A stretch of DNA of 64,000 bases from Veillonella nakazawae (GCF_013393365.1 NZ_AP022321.1:271001-335000), one strand, 5' to 3'. Shown: positions 37,445-46,684, counted from the stretch's first letter. Notes: generated by a model from the sequence alone, not told the origin. A program made the numbers and translations.

Positions 37445-38911
37445 ATGAAGTTGAATTGGAAATTATTCGCACCGCTTGTAGTAGCTATTATTGTATGGCT
37501 CATCGGTGCTCCTGAAGGTCTTAGCGCAAATTCTTGGATTTATGTAAGTATTTTCGCTGGCCTCGTGGTAGGGTTGATTTTAGAACCAATGCCACCAGCT
37601 TTCATCGGTATCATTGCTGTTACCGTGTCTATGTTGTTTAAGGTTGGTCCTGCCCCTGTGGTAGATAAAGCAACCGGTGTCGCTAAGGCGATTACTGATG
37701 CGCAAGCTATCAGCTGGGGCCTTAGTGGTTTCTCTAATGCCATCGTATGGTTGATCTTTGCCGCTTTCATGATTGGTATTGGTTATGAAAACTCTGGCCT
37801 TGGTCGTCGTATTGCTTTGTTCCTTGTAGCAAAGCTTGGTAAGTCTTCCTTAGGTCTTGGTTATGCCATTGCTATTACGGACCTTGTGTTGGCTCCATTT
37901 ATTCCAAGTAATGCGGCTCGTTCTGGTGGTACGATTTATCCAATCGTATCTAGTATTTGTCCGATGTTTGATTCCTATCCAGATAAGAACCCTCGTAAAA
38001 TTGGTTCTTATTTGAACTGGGTAGCGTTGGCAACTACATGTGTATCTAGCTCTATCTTCTTGACTGGTGCAGCGCCAAATCCATTGGCTCTAGAATTGTC
38101 TGCTAAATCTGGTATCGTAGCGGCGAACTGGGGCACATGGTTCCTCGCATTCTTGCCAGTAGGCCTTATCTTGTTCATCATCACTCCATTGTTGACCTAT
38201 GTATTCTGCAAGCCAGAGGTAAAAGGTTCCCCTGAAATTGCAGCCTGGGCAAAGGATGAGTACAAGAAACTAGGTTCCATGACACGCAGTGAAATCTTCA
38301 TGGCCTTAATTTCTGTATTGGCTCTTGTGTTGTGGATTGGTGCTTCTACATTCAAAGTAAACCCAACTACAACGGCTTTAATTGTTATTATCTTGATGAT
38401 TTTCACTAAGATTATGACATGGCAAGACTTCCTTGCTAACAAACCAGCATGGAACGTTTTGACTTGGTTCGCTACACTCGTACCAATGGCTGCTGGCCTT
38501 AAAAACGTAGGCTTCTTAGACTGGCTTGCTAAATCTGCAGGTGGTTCTTTAGTTTCTTTAGATCCTACAATGGCAGTTCTTGGTTTATTGTTAGCATTCT
38601 GCTTGCTTCGTTACTTCTTTGCTTCCGGCACTGCTTATGTAACAGCTATGGTAGGCTTGTTTGCAACTCTAATTCTTCAAATTCCTGGTGTTGATCCAGC
38701 TCAAGTTATGTTAATTCTTTTAGTACCGATGGGTATTATGGGTATCCTTACACCATATGGTACTGGTCACAGCCCAATTTGGTTTGCTAGTGGCTATAAC
38801 AAAGGTCCTGAATTCTGGAAATTAGGCGCTATCTTTGGGATTATCTATCTTGCGATCTTTATCGTGGTGGGTATTCCATGGATTCAGTTCGTAATGCCAC
38901 TTTTAGGATAA
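37445..38911 (+). CDS. DASS family anion/dicarboxylate symporter (CitT-like)
   Basis: A 488-residue carrier with about twelve helices. The two SNT-type substrate/ion motifs of DASS proteins are seen as APFIPSNAARSGGT and PYGTGHSPIWF. The closest named relatives are the CitT/TtdT antiporters for citrate, tartrate and succinate. In a lactate- and dicarboxylate-fermenting cell, exchange of organic acids is likely. AAGGAGAG is before the ATG. It is followed by the hairpin at 38920. Confidence 0.83.
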   Translation: MKLNWKLFAPLVVAIIVWLIGAPEGLSANSWIYVSIFAGLVVGLILEPMPPAFIGIIAVTVSMLFKVGPAPVVDKATGVAKAITDAQAISWGLSGFSNAIVWLIFAAFMIGIGYENSGLGRRIALFLVAKLGKSSLGLGYAIAITDLVLAPFIPSNAARSGGTIYPIVSSICPMFDSYPDKNPRKIGSYLNWVALATTCVSSSIFLTGAAPNPLALELSAKSGIVAANWGTWFLAFLPVGLILFIITPLLTYVFCKPEVKGSPEIAAWAKDEYKKLGSMTRSEIFMALISVLALVLWIGASTFKVNPTTTALIVIILMIFTKIMTWQDFLANKPAWNVLTWFATLVPMAAGLKNVGFLDWLAKSAGGSLVSLDPTMAVLGLLLAFCLLRYFFASGTAYVTAMVGLFATLILQIPGVDPAQVMLILLVPMGIMGILTPYGTGHSPIWFASGYNKGPEFWKLGAIFGIIYLAIFIVVGIPWIQFVMPLLG

Positions 38912-38919
38912 AGTGCTCC

Positions 38920-38986
38920 GCCGCATTGTATCTCCTTGCGCTCCATTCGCTGCAAGTCGCTTAGTAGATACAATGCGGCTTCTTTT
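38920..38986 (+). terminator. Long-loop hairpin/terminator linked to the hairpin repeat family
   Basis: Perfect 14-bp arms (38920-38933 with 38966-38979) followed by TTCTTTTT. The 32-nt loop (GCGCTCCATTCGCTGCAAGT and following) resembles the loop core of the repeats at 7.7-8.1 kb. Confidence 0.7.
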
Positions 38987-39210
38987 TATCCTAAAATGGC
39001 AATACTCACTTCTGAAAACGCAAATCGCTGGACAGACATATGGCGGCTTCTTCTATCTTAAAATGGCATAGCTCACTTCAAGAGGGCAAGTCGCTTAGTA
39101 GATACAATGCGGCTTCTTTTTATCCTGAAATGGCAATACTCACTTCAAAGGGCAAGTCGCTGGATAGACATATGGCGGCTTTTTCTATCTTAAAATGGCA
39201 ATACTTCACA
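38952..39210. repeat. Four tandem repeats of about 66 bp in A-B-A-B order
   Basis: Units begin at 38952, 39020, 39086 and 39152, each opening GCAA(G/A)TCGCT and ending near ATGGCA..CTCACTTC. Units 1 and 3 share TAGATACAATGCGGCTTCTT. Units 2 and 4 share AGACATATGGCGGCTT. This gives a higher-order period of about 133 bp. A 70-codon frame through them has no ribosome site. Confidence 0.85.
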
Positions 39211-39296
39211 AAACTCGACAAATCTAAAAAATTAAATATAATAGTGATATGATAGTAAATTTCTTATCTAGATTACTGGTGGAGGTGTTTATTATT

Positions 39297-39701
39297 ATGT
39301 CTGCTTCAGAGCGTGTGGTGCAGTCGATTTTATATGAGCTTGGTTGTATTTTAATTGGTTGTTTGGTAATGCAGTTTGTTCCGCATGATGGACAGCCTTT
39401 TGTATTGATGGTTATTTTTTCCTTGCTAGCTATGGTTTGGAATTTTGTATTTAACTGGATTTTTGATAAATTAGTACCAGGTGATCGATTAGCACGAGGC
39501 CCAATTATCCGCACAATCCATGCCGTATTGTTTGAAGGTCTATTTATGCTTGCTACTGTACCGATTATTATGTACATGATGCAGATGAGCTTTTGGATGG
39601 CTTTTATGACGGATATAACGATGACATTGGTTATCTTAGGTTATACGTATGTGTATAATTGGGTATATGATCGAGCGCGTCTATATTTTGTAGAGGCTTA
39701 A
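39297..39701 (+). CDS. PACE family efflux transporter
   Basis: A 134-residue membrane protein with four helices built as two paired segments (SERVVQSILYELGCILIG, then GPIIRTIHAVLFEGLFM). This is the bacterial transmembrane pair domain of PACE efflux proteins such as AceI. AceI-type proteins export chlorhexidine, acriflavine and polyamines. The start at 39297 (MSASER) has GGAGGTG 11 nt upstream; the ATG at 39249 lies before that site. It may be cotranscribed with the next gene, 58 nt away. Confidence 0.82.
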   Translation: MSASERVVQSILYELGCILIGCLVMQFVPHDGQPFVLMVIFSLLAMVWNFVFNWIFDKLVPGDRLARGPIIRTIHAVLFEGLFMLATVPIIMYMMQMSFWMAFMTDITMTLVILGYTYVYNWVYDRARLYFVEA

Positions 39702-39759
39702 TTTGAAATATGAGGTGGGTACCTCTTGTGAAATCTATATCGTATAGTAGGAGGTTCTT

Positions 39760-40263
39760 ATGTCTACAAAGTCTATTACGGGCACAGGTCTATTGTTGGC
39801 CGTAGCCTTATTGGCGCAAAGCTTGCGTCTCATTTTCCCATTTATTCCTAACCAGGTGAGTATGTTCCTCATCGGTTCTATTACATCTGCTACGTTTGTA
39901 CTAGCCACATGGCGACATGGTTGGAAAAATGGTCTTGTTATTGCTTGGATTGCACCAGTAGTAGCACATTTACAAGGCATGTTGCCGTTGCCACCGTTTA
40001 TTTTGATTACCGCCCTTGGCACGACAGCCTATGTATTCGTAGCGCACTGGTTACAACATAAACCAAAGGCTTTGCTTATCATCGTGGCGGCCTTGGTAAA
40101 AGCAGGTGTTCTCTTTGGAGGATATTCTTTGTTCTTTTCACTATTCCAATTCCCACCAAAGATTGTAAATACTATGTTATTTGTATCTAGTTGGCCTCAA
40201 TTGGTAACATCTTCTTTGGGCATTATTTTGGCTCTACTTATTACAAAACGTACTAAAAATTAG
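39760..40263 (+). CDS. Putative ECF transporter S component
   Basis: A 167-residue hydrophobic protein with about six helices. Its layout, and motifs such as RLIFPFIPNQVSMFLIG and HLQGMLPLPPF, resemble substrate-binding S components of ECF vitamin transporters. No signature allows a substrate call. The next gene downstream is a methionine gene, but a terminator at 40318 separates them. AGGAGGT is 4-5 nt before the ATG. Confidence 0.5.
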   Translation: MSTKSITGTGLLLAVALLAQSLRLIFPFIPNQVSMFLIGSITSATFVLATWRHGWKNGLVIAWIAPVVAHLQGMLPLPPFILITALGTTAYVFVAHWLQHKPKALLIIVAALVKAGVLFGGYSLFFSLFQFPPKIVNTMLFVSSWPQLVTSSLGIILALLITKRTKN

Positions 40264-40317
40264 TCTAACTTAACTTATAGTTATGGCAAGCCATTCAAAA
40301 TAGATATGACTTTTTAA

Positions 40318-40348
40318 GGGCACTCATACAGTATGAGTGCCCATTTTT
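40318..40348 (+). terminator. Rho-independent terminator
   Basis: A near-perfect 12-bp palindromic stem (40318-40329 with 40331-40342) followed by ATTTTT. Confidence 0.85.
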
Positions 40349-40414
40349 ATTGACCTTAGTCATTGTCTACTTTACAATTAACATATTGTATACAAATATG
40401 AGGAGTTGATTGGA

Positions 40415-41548
40415 ATGAAATTTAATACAAAATGTGTTCACGGCAGTGGCAAGCCAGATAGTACTGGTGCAATTTCCCCTGCAATTTATATGTCTAGTAC
40501 ATTTTCTCATCCACAGTTGGGTGATACAACAGGTTATCAATATACGCGTGAGTCTAATCCGACGCGCGACCGCTTGGAACAATTGATTGCAGGCCTTGAA
40601 GAAGGTACGGATGCATTAGCATTCTCCTCTGGTATGGCCGCAGTGGATGCAGTATTCCATCTATTCTCCCCTGGAGACCATATCATTTTAGGTGATGACT
40701 TATATGGTGGCTCTATCCGTATGTTCACAAATATTTACGAACAAAATGGCATAGAATTTACATATGTAGGTACCTCTGATCTTGATGCGGTGAAAGCTGC
40801 TTTCAAACCGAATACAAAGGCTGTATATATTGAAACACCAACAAATCCTATGATGGAGATTACCGATATTCGCGCTCTCTGCGCGTTAGTCCATGAGCGT
40901 AATGCGCTTGTAATCATCGACAATACATTCTTGAGCCCATATTTCCAAAAACCTTTAACGTTGGGTGCAGATATTGTCGTTCATAGTGGTACAAAATTCA
41001 TCGGTGGTCATCACGATGTAATTTCTGGTTTCACCATTGTAAAAGACGATGAATTGGCTGCGAAATTGCGCTTAACATACAAAACCGTAGGTGCTTGTTT
41101 GTCCGCTATGGATAGCTGGCTCGTAATTCGCGGCATTAAAACATTGGCCCTTCGTATGGAGCAACACCAAAAGAATGCCATTGCTCTTGCGGAATGGCTC
41201 AAAACACAACCTAAGGTTACTAAAGTATTGTTCCCAGGTCTTCCTGAACATCCAGGCTATGAAATTAATAAAGCCCAAACGACTGGTTTTGGCGGCATGT
41301 TGTCCTTTGAAGTAGATAGCGAAGAAACGGCTAAAAAAGTATTAGAAGGCATTGAGCTTATTCAATTTGCTGAAAGTCTTGGTGGTACAGAGTCCTTGTT
41401 GACCTACCCTGTAACGCAAACACATCCAGATTTAAAACCTGAAGATGCTGAGCGCAAAGGTATTACACGACGTTTATTGCGTCTATCTGTAGGTATTGAA
41501 GATACTGATGACTTGATTGCGGACTTGGAACAAGCTTTCAATAAATAA
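40415..41548 (+). CDS. metB: Cystathionine gamma-synthase/lyase family PLP enzyme
   Basis: Cys/Met metabolism PLP family, 377 residues. The Schiff-base Lys is in VHSGTKFIGGHHD, and YTRESNPTRDRLE and SSGMAAVDAVF are family signatures. With homoserine acyltransferase nearby and PatB directly downstream, cystathionine gamma-synthase is the best fit, but gamma-lyase or homocysteine desulfhydrase activity cannot be excluded. The ATG at 40415 has AGGAG 9 nt upstream. The patB start is 10 nt after its stop. Confidence 0.85.
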   Translation: MKFNTKCVHGSGKPDSTGAISPAIYMSSTFSHPQLGDTTGYQYTRESNPTRDRLEQLIAGLEEGTDALAFSSGMAAVDAVFHLFSPGDHIILGDDLYGGSIRMFTNIYEQNGIEFTYVGTSDLDAVKAAFKPNTKAVYIETPTNPMMEITDIRALCALVHERNALVIIDNTFLSPYFQKPLTLGADIVVHSGTKFIGGHHDVISGFTIVKDDELAAKLRLTYKTVGACLSAMDSWLVIRGIKTLALRMEQHQKNAIALAEWLKTQPKVTKVLFPGLPEHPGYEINKAQTTGFGGMLSFEVDSEETAKKVLEGIELIQFAESLGGTESLLTYPVTQTHPDLKPEDAERKGITRRLLRLSVGIEDTDDLIADLEQAFNK

Positions 41549-41558
41549 AGGAGTTCCT

Positions 41559-42743
41559 ATGGGACAATATAATTTTGATCAAATTTTAGATAGAACCCAC
41601 ACAAAATCTTTAAAATACGATTTTGCTGTTAAACGCGGTAAACCAGCCGATGTGTTGCCATTCTGGGTAGCGGACATGGATTTTGAAATTCCCCCTGAGT
41701 TGAAGCAAATCTTATTGGACCGCGTGAACCATGGCGTATTTGGTTATACCGAATCCGATGACGAATACTTTGAAGTGCTACAAAATTGGTTTACTACGCG
41801 CTTTAACTGGACGCCAGACCGAAAATGGCTCGTTAAAACTCCAGGTATCGTCTTTGCTTTGGCCATGGCTGTTCGCGCTTTCACCAAGGAGGGGGAAGGG
41901 GTACTCATCAATCAACCGGTGTATTATCCATTTAGCATGGTGATCGATGATAATGACCGTCGTCTCATAAATGTGCCATTAATCAAAGGCGAAGAGAAGT
42001 ACACCATTGATTTTGAAGGCATTGAACGGGCTATCGTTGAGGAAAATGTAACATTATTTCTCTTATGTAATCCCCACAATCCCGTAGGTCGCGTGTGGAC
42101 TGAGGATGAGTTAAAACGACTTGGCGACATTTGTATTAAACATAATGTACTCATCGTAAGCGATGAAATCCACGCTGATTTTGTTTGGAAAGGGCATACT
42201 CATAAGGTCTTTGCTGACCTAGGTGAAAGCTATGCAGAGCATTGCATCGTATGTACTGCACCGAGCAAGACTTTCAACATCGCCGGCTTACAAGTAAGTA
42301 ATATTTTCATTCCTAATGATTCCTTACGTGGTCGTTTTATTAAAGAAATCGACAGCGCTGGTTATAGCCAGTTAAATACGATGGGCATCGTTGGTTGTGA
42401 AGGGGCCTACAAAGTTGGGGCACCTTGGCTAGACGAGTTAAAAGAATATATTCAAGATAATATTCAATTTACCATCGACTATGTAGCAAAATATATGCCG
42501 AAAATTCATGTATATCGTCCGGAAGGGACGTATCTCATGTGGCTAGATTGCTCCAAGTTGCCATTAAGCCCTAAAGAGCGTGATGAATGGATTATCAATG
42601 AAGCTAAATTGTGGCTTGATACTGGTTCCATGTTTGGTGTTGATGGTGAAGACTTTGAACGTATCAATGTAGCGTGTCCTCGTAAAACATTGGAAGAAGG
42701 CCTTGAAGCTTGGCGCCGTGCCTACGAGGCTAGAGGATTTTAA
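41559..42743 (+). CDS. patB: PatB/MalY-type cystathionine beta-lyase
   Basis: Fold-type I PLP enzyme of 394 residues that cleaves cystathionine to homocysteine. PFWVADMDFEIPPE near the N-terminus is the MalY/PatB signature. SDEIHADFVW holds the cofactor Asp, and TAPSKTFNIAGLQ holds the PLP Lys. The start at 41559 (MGQYNF) has AAGGAG 5-6 nt upstream; 14 earlier in-frame codons are inside the previous gene. It forms an operon with metB and probably metA. Confidence 0.88.
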   Translation: MGQYNFDQILDRTHTKSLKYDFAVKRGKPADVLPFWVADMDFEIPPELKQILLDRVNHGVFGYTESDDEYFEVLQNWFTTRFNWTPDRKWLVKTPGIVFALAMAVRAFTKEGEGVLINQPVYYPFSMVIDDNDRRLINVPLIKGEEKYTIDFEGIERAIVEENVTLFLLCNPHNPVGRVWTEDELKRLGDICIKHNVLIVSDEIHADFVWKGHTHKVFADLGESYAEHCIVCTAPSKTFNIAGLQVSNIFIPNDSLRGRFIKEIDSAGYSQLNTMGIVGCEGAYKVGAPWLDELKEYIQDNIQFTIDYVAKYMPKIHVYRPEGTYLMWLDCSKLPLSPKERDEWIINEAKLWLDTGSMFGVDGEDFERINVACPRKTLEEGLEAWRRAYEARGF

Positions 42744-42745
42744 TC

Positions 42746-42771
42746 AGATTAGTTAGATTAGTTAGATTAGG
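42746..42771. repeat. 9-bp tandem repeat (AGATTAGTT)2.9
   Basis: Nearly three perfect units lie in the gap between patB and metA, directly after the patB stop. Confidence 0.85.
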
Positions 42772-42804
42772 TTATCAAATTGTTTAGTGTGTAGAGGTGA
42801 TAAT

Positions 42805-43764
42805 ATGCCTATTAAAGTAATAAAAAATTTACCGGCCATTACGAAATTAGCTCAAGAGAATATTTTCGTAATGGATACAGAACGGGCGGAAAATCAACAA
42901 ATCCGACCTTTGAATATTCTGTTAATCAATTTGATGCCTACTAAAGAGATTACAGAGACTCAAATTTTACGTGCTCTTAGTAATAGCCCGTTACAAGTTA
43001 ATTTAACCTTAATACATACTGCATCTCGAAAATCAAAAAATACAGATGAGCAGTATTTAGAAACTTTTTACCGTACCTTTGAGGAGGTAAAAGACGAGTT
43101 CTTTGACGGCATGATTATTACAGGGGCTCCTGTAGAGTTAATGCCTTTTGAAGAGGTAGACTATTGGCCTGAGTTAGTAGAAATTATGAACTGGGGCGAA
43201 GAGCATGTATACTCTACGTTCTATATCTGCTGGGGCGCTCAAGCTGGTTTGTATCATCATTTTGGTATTAATAAATCCATTATGGATGAGAAGTTATTCG
43301 GCGTGTACGAACATGATATTTACAATGATCGTCCAGTATTATTACGTGGTTTTGATGAGAAATTCTGGATGCCACACTCCCGTCATACAACGGTTTCCTT
43401 AGAGCAAATTAAGGAAAATCGAGATTTGGAATTGTTGGCAGGTTCTGAGGCAACAGGGGCAGCTATTGTTCGCAGCTTAGACAATAAACATATCTTTGTA
43501 TTTGGTCATGCCGAATACGATTGGGATACACTTAATCGTGAATATGAACGAGATGTTAAAAGAGGGTTGGATATTGCAGTTCCTGAAAATTACTTCCCAG
43601 ATGATGATCCTAAACAACGTCCTATCGTACGCTGGCGTTCTGTAAGTACATTGTTATTTACAAACTGGTTAAATTACTATGTATACCAAGAGACACCGTA
43701 CATTATTGAACAAATTCAAAAAATGAAATTTGAACGCGATAAAAACTTAGGTGCCTATATCTAA
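42805..43764 (+). CDS. metAA: Homoserine O-acyltransferase, probably acetyl-CoA specific
   Basis: MetA family, 319 residues, activates homoserine for methionine synthesis. Catalytic Cys142 is in YICWGAQ; the His-Glu of the triad are in VFGHAEYDW. Residue 111 is Glu (TGAPVELMPF). In studied members Glu111 goes with acetyl-CoA and Gly111 with succinyl-CoA, so O-acetylhomoserine is predicted, the substrate of the MetY encoded next. The start at 42805 (MPIKVI) has GAGG 7 nt upstream. A terminator follows at 43785. Confidence 0.9.
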   Translation: MPIKVIKNLPAITKLAQENIFVMDTERAENQQIRPLNILLINLMPTKEITETQILRALSNSPLQVNLTLIHTASRKSKNTDEQYLETFYRTFEEVKDEFFDGMIITGAPVELMPFEEVDYWPELVEIMNWGEEHVYSTFYICWGAQAGLYHHFGINKSIMDEKLFGVYEHDIYNDRPVLLRGFDEKFWMPHSRHTTVSLEQIKENRDLELLAGSEATGAAIVRSLDNKHIFVFGHAEYDWDTLNREYERDVKRGLDIAVPENYFPDDDPKQRPIVRWRSVSTLLFTNWLNYYVYQETPYIIEQIQKMKFERDKNLGAYI

Positions 43765-43784
43765 ATTATCGTTACTAGAAAATT

Positions 43785-43849
43785 CCCCTAATTACTTTTT
43801 AAGGTTTCTACAGAGAAATACTCTCGGAAAGTAATTAGGGGCTTTTTTA
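43785..43849 (+). terminator. Rho-independent terminator after metA
   Basis: A perfect 14-bp stem (43785-43798 with 43828-43841), 29-nt loop, C then T6. Confidence 0.85.
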
Positions 43850-43966
43850 TATATAAGAAAGGGGATAGCTTGATTTGTTGCTCTTTAGAGCTTGATTTAA
43901 TTCTAGGTTTTGAGGGCGTATAATTGGCTATAGCTTCAAGCTATGGATAACGATATAAATTAATTG

Positions 43967-43995
43967 TAGACATAAATTTTAAAACATAGTACTAT
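43967..43995 (+). promoter_or_regulatory. Putative metY promoter
   Basis: TAGACA and TACTAT with a 17-nt spacer, 53 nt before the start. No SAM riboswitch was recognised in the leader or upstream. Confidence 0.4.
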
Positions 43996-44048
43996 ACTAG
44001 GTATAAAGAGTGAACTTAATATATAGTTAATATAAAGGAGTTGTTATA

Positions 44049-45320
44049 ATGAGCAAACAATACAGATTTGAAACATTACAATTACATGCCGGTCATACGG
44101 TAGATCCAACAGGTTCTCGTGCAGTACCTATTTACCAAACTACATCTTTCGTATTTAAAGATGCAGAAGAAGCAGCTGGTCGCTTTGCTTTGACTAATCC
44201 TGGTGGTATTTATTCCCGCCTTGGCAATCCTACTACTGATGTATTGGATGCTCGTGTGGCACAACTTGAAGGTGGTGCTGGTGGTATCGCAGTAGCATCT
44301 GGTTCCGCAGCGATTACATATTCTATTTTGAACGTAGCTAATGCGGGCGACAATATCGTAGCAGCTTCCACTTTATACGGTGGTACTTATAACTTGTTCA
44401 CAGCTACATTACCACGTTTTGGTATCGAAACTAAATTTGTAAATCCTGATAATTTAGAAGAATTTGAAGCAGCTATCGATGAAAATACAAAAGCTGTTTA
44501 CATCGAGTCTATCGGTAACCCAGGTATCAACCTTATCGACGTACAAGCAGTAGCTGATATTGCACATAAACACAACATTATCTTGATCGTAGATAACACA
44601 TTTGCATCTCCATACTTGTTCCGTCCATTAGAACATGGTGCTGACGTAGTTGTTCACTCTGCTACTAAATACCTTGGTGGTCATGGTACAACATTGGCTG
44701 GTGTAGTAGTAGAATCTGGTAAATTCGATTATAAAGGTTCTGGCAAATACCCTGGCTTCTCCGAAGGTGATGAACACTACAATGGTTTAGTATATGGTGA
44801 TTTGCCAATTCCATTCACTGTAAAAATCCGCGCTCAATTGCTTCGTGATACTGGCGCATGCATTACTCCACTTGCATCTTGGCAAATCTTGCAAGGCATT
44901 GAAACATTGTCCTTGCGCGTAGAACGTCACGTTGAAAATACTCGTAAAGTAGTAGACTTCTTGACTAAACATCCTAAAGTGGCATGGGTAAGCTATCCAG
45001 AATTAGAAGACAGCAAATACAAAGCTTTGGCTGATAAATACTTCTCTAAAGGTGTTGGTGCTGTATTCACATTTGGCGTAAAAGGCGGAAAAGAAGCAGG
45101 TATTAAACTTGTTGATTCTTTGGAAATCTTCTCCAACTTGGCTAACGTAGCAGATGCTAAATCTCTTGTTATTCACCCTGCGTCTACAACACATGCACAA
45201 CTTAACGAAGAACAACAAAAATCTGCTGGTGTAACACCAGATATGATCCGTTTGTCCATCGGCCTTGAAAATATCGACGATATTATCGAAGACTTGGCTC
45301 AAGCTTTAGATAAAGCATAA
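44049..45320 (+). CDS. metY: O-acetylhomoserine sulfhydrylase
   Basis: PLP enzyme of 423 residues converting O-acetylhomoserine and sulfide to homocysteine. [20 protein letters not shown] opens the protein as in MetY. The Schiff-base Lys is in [26 protein letters not shown] near the C-terminus is typical. The extra length relative to the metB product supports MetY over CGS. AAAGGAG precedes the ATG. It has its own promoter and two downstream terminator-like hairpins. Confidence 0.92.
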   Translation: MSKQYRFETLQLHAGHTVDPTGSRAVPIYQTTSFVFKDAEEAAGRFALTNPGGIYSRLGNPTTDVLDARVAQLEGGAGGIAVASGSAAITYSILNVANAGDNIVAASTLYGGTYNLFTATLPRFGIETKFVNPDNLEEFEAAIDENTKAVYIESIGNPGINLIDVQAVADIAHKHNIILIVDNTFASPYLFRPLEHGADVVVHSATKYLGGHGTTLAGVVVESGKFDYKGSGKYPGFSEGDEHYNGLVYGDLPIPFTVKIRAQLLRDTGACITPLASWQILQGIETLSLRVERHVENTRKVVDFLTKHPKVAWVSYPELEDSKYKALADKYFSKGVGAVFTFGVKGGKEAGIKLVDSLEIFSNLANVADAKSLVIHPASTTHAQLNEEQQKSAGVTPDMIRLSIGLENIDDIIEDLAQALDKA

Positions 45321-45441
45321 TCTCTCAAATCTCATTGGGAAACTATAGAACTAACTTTCAGAACACACAAATGACATCCTTAAGCTAGACCTCGCTTAAG
45401 AAATAGAACAAAGAACTATCAAACCTATAAAACTTATACAT

Positions 45442-45467
45442 AAGACCTCCCGATGGGAGGTCTTTTT
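45442..45467 (+). terminator. Terminator of metY
   Basis: AAGACCTCCC pairs with GGGAGGTCTT around a 3- to 6-nt loop, followed by TTT. Confidence 0.82.
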
Positions 45468-45495
45468 GTTTCTAGATACTGTTTCGTTGTTACAC

Positions 45496-45531
45496 AAAAA
45501 AGACCTTGGATTCAACGATCCAAGGTCTTTT
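45496..45531 (-). terminator. Terminator of the convergent PepSY transcript
   Basis: A 10-bp stem (45502-45511 with 45518-45527) with A6 on the left, which reads as T6 on the minus strand. Confidence 0.8.
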
Positions 45532-45543
45532 AAAGGGAGTATA

Positions 45544-45761
45544 GTGTGTGTAACGTTTGGTCTGTGGTGTGTGAGCACAGACCCTTTACCTATTGTGTGA
45601 GATAGGGTTTTGGGAGAGCCCTTTGTGAGTTATAGGGCTCTCTAAGTTTGTGTGTTAGAGAGTGTATCCATTGGGATACTGTGTGTATAGTATGTGTGTT
45701 ATATGTGTAGTGTGTCATCTTAGTGGGTTAGGATAGGGGTTCACTAGATGAAAAGAGCTTC
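45544..45761 (-). other. Structured C/A-rich 3' region of a PepSY gene
   Basis: On the minus strand this is CA-rich and G-poor, broken by three short hairpins: 45559-45583 (GGTCTGTG stem), 45614-45642 (GAGAGCCC stem) and about 45667-45680 (GTATCC stem). It lies between the PepSY stop and its terminator. The layout resembles the tract after the gene at 22050. Confidence 0.5.
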
Positions 45762-46349
45762 TTAGTATTTTGTAGTTTTTACTTTAGCGCTTAAAACTTT
45801 ACCGTTCATGCCATCAACTTTTACTTCAGCTTTTTTGTCGCCACCAGTTGTCATATCGAATTTGTATACAGCTCGGCCGTTTTCGCGTTCAACAGTCCAT
45901 TCCATAGTTTGGAAGTCGGCACCAACTTTTTCGATAGCTTTTGTTTCAGCTACTTCAGGGATGATGATGTTTTGAACGTTGATAGCTTTATTGCCTATTG
46001 TGTAGCCTTTAACTTCTTTACCAACGATTTGACCAGTTGCTTCGTCTACTTTAATTTCTACTTGACGGTGGTTGTAGTAACCTTCTACTTCATAGTAAGG
46101 GTTGTGTTTAGCGTCGTAGGAAATAGATTTTACAGATGCGCCAGGGAATTGTTGTTGGAATACTGTAACAGCGCCCATGTAATCAACAGAATAGTTAGCT
46201 TGAGCGGATGGAGCTACGCTACCAACGCCTTTCCAGTTGCTATTGTTGTTGTAAGCATGGTTGCTAGCTGCGCCAACTACGCCTGCTAATAATACTGTAC
46301 TAACGCCAAATGCACATAATACCTTTGATACTTTTTTAACATTTTTCAT
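45762..46349 (-). CDS. Secreted PepSY-domain protein
   Basis: A 195-residue exported protein. The signal peptide (KVLCAFGVSTVLLAGVVGA) is cleaved near AAS. Two PepSY-type repeats follow: FPGASVKSISYDAKHNPYYEV with IKVDEATGQIVG, and ADFQTMEWTVERENGRAVYKF with KVDGMNGKVLSAKV. Proteins of this type often bind or restrain envelope proteases, but the role here is unknown. GGAGG lies before the ATG. It is a paralogue of the genes at 20972 and 22050. Confidence 0.75.
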   Translation of the reverse strand: MKNVKKVSKVLCAFGVSTVLLAGVVGAASNHAYNNNSNWKGVGSVAPSAQANYSVDYMGAVTVFQQQFPGASVKSISYDAKHNPYYEVEGYYNHRQVEIKVDEATGQIVGKEVKGYTIGNKAINVQNIIIPEVAETKAIEKVGADFQTMEWTVERENGRAVYKFDMTTGGDKKAEVKVDGMNGKVLSAKVKTTKY

Positions 46350-46397
46350 AATGAATGCCTCCTAATATAAGGTACGTTTATATACTGTTTTATGAAA

Positions 46398-46417
46398 GTA
46401 GATTTTACTCAATCTAC
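46398..46417. promoter_or_regulatory. Inverted repeat upstream of the PepSY gene
   Basis: GTAGATT and AATCTAC flank 6 nt, about 50 nt before the minus-strand start. It may be an operator or part of the leader. Confidence 0.3.
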
Positions 46418-46582
46418 TTACGTATAATTTAATGTTGCTACATGAATATAAGATGAAATACAAAGTTTTTTGTATGAAGATGAGTATATCTTTTAGTTAT
46501 TATGAACGATTGGTAATAACTATAATGTATAGTCAAAAAAATAAAATACTTGAAATTACTGTATATATAGTATTAGACTACA

Positions 46583-46616
46583 TAGTTAACTAAAAGTCAA
46601 CACACGTAGTTGACAA
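46583..46616 (+). promoter_or_regulatory. Putative BirA operator upstream of bioY
   Basis: TAGTTAAC (46583-46590) and GTTGACAA (46609-46616) with exactly 18 nt between them. This equals the half-site spacing of the E. coli bio operator and matches each half at about 7 of 8 bases of the TTGT(T/A)AAC type. It lies 68 nt before bioY. Confidence 0.6.
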
Positions 46617-46684
46617 TTAAAAATACAAGTGTTTTAATTTAGGTAGTTAGTAGTTTGTTGATGTGTTATTAATGGAGGTATACC

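Noticed and set aside
39040..39252. A 70-codon frame through the 66-bp tandem repeats
   Set aside because: It has no ribosome site and exists because the repeat length is a multiple of three; it ends inside the next gene's leader.
45396..45578. A 60-codon minus-strand frame near the metY terminators
   Set aside because: It spans two terminator hairpins and has no upstream ribosome site.
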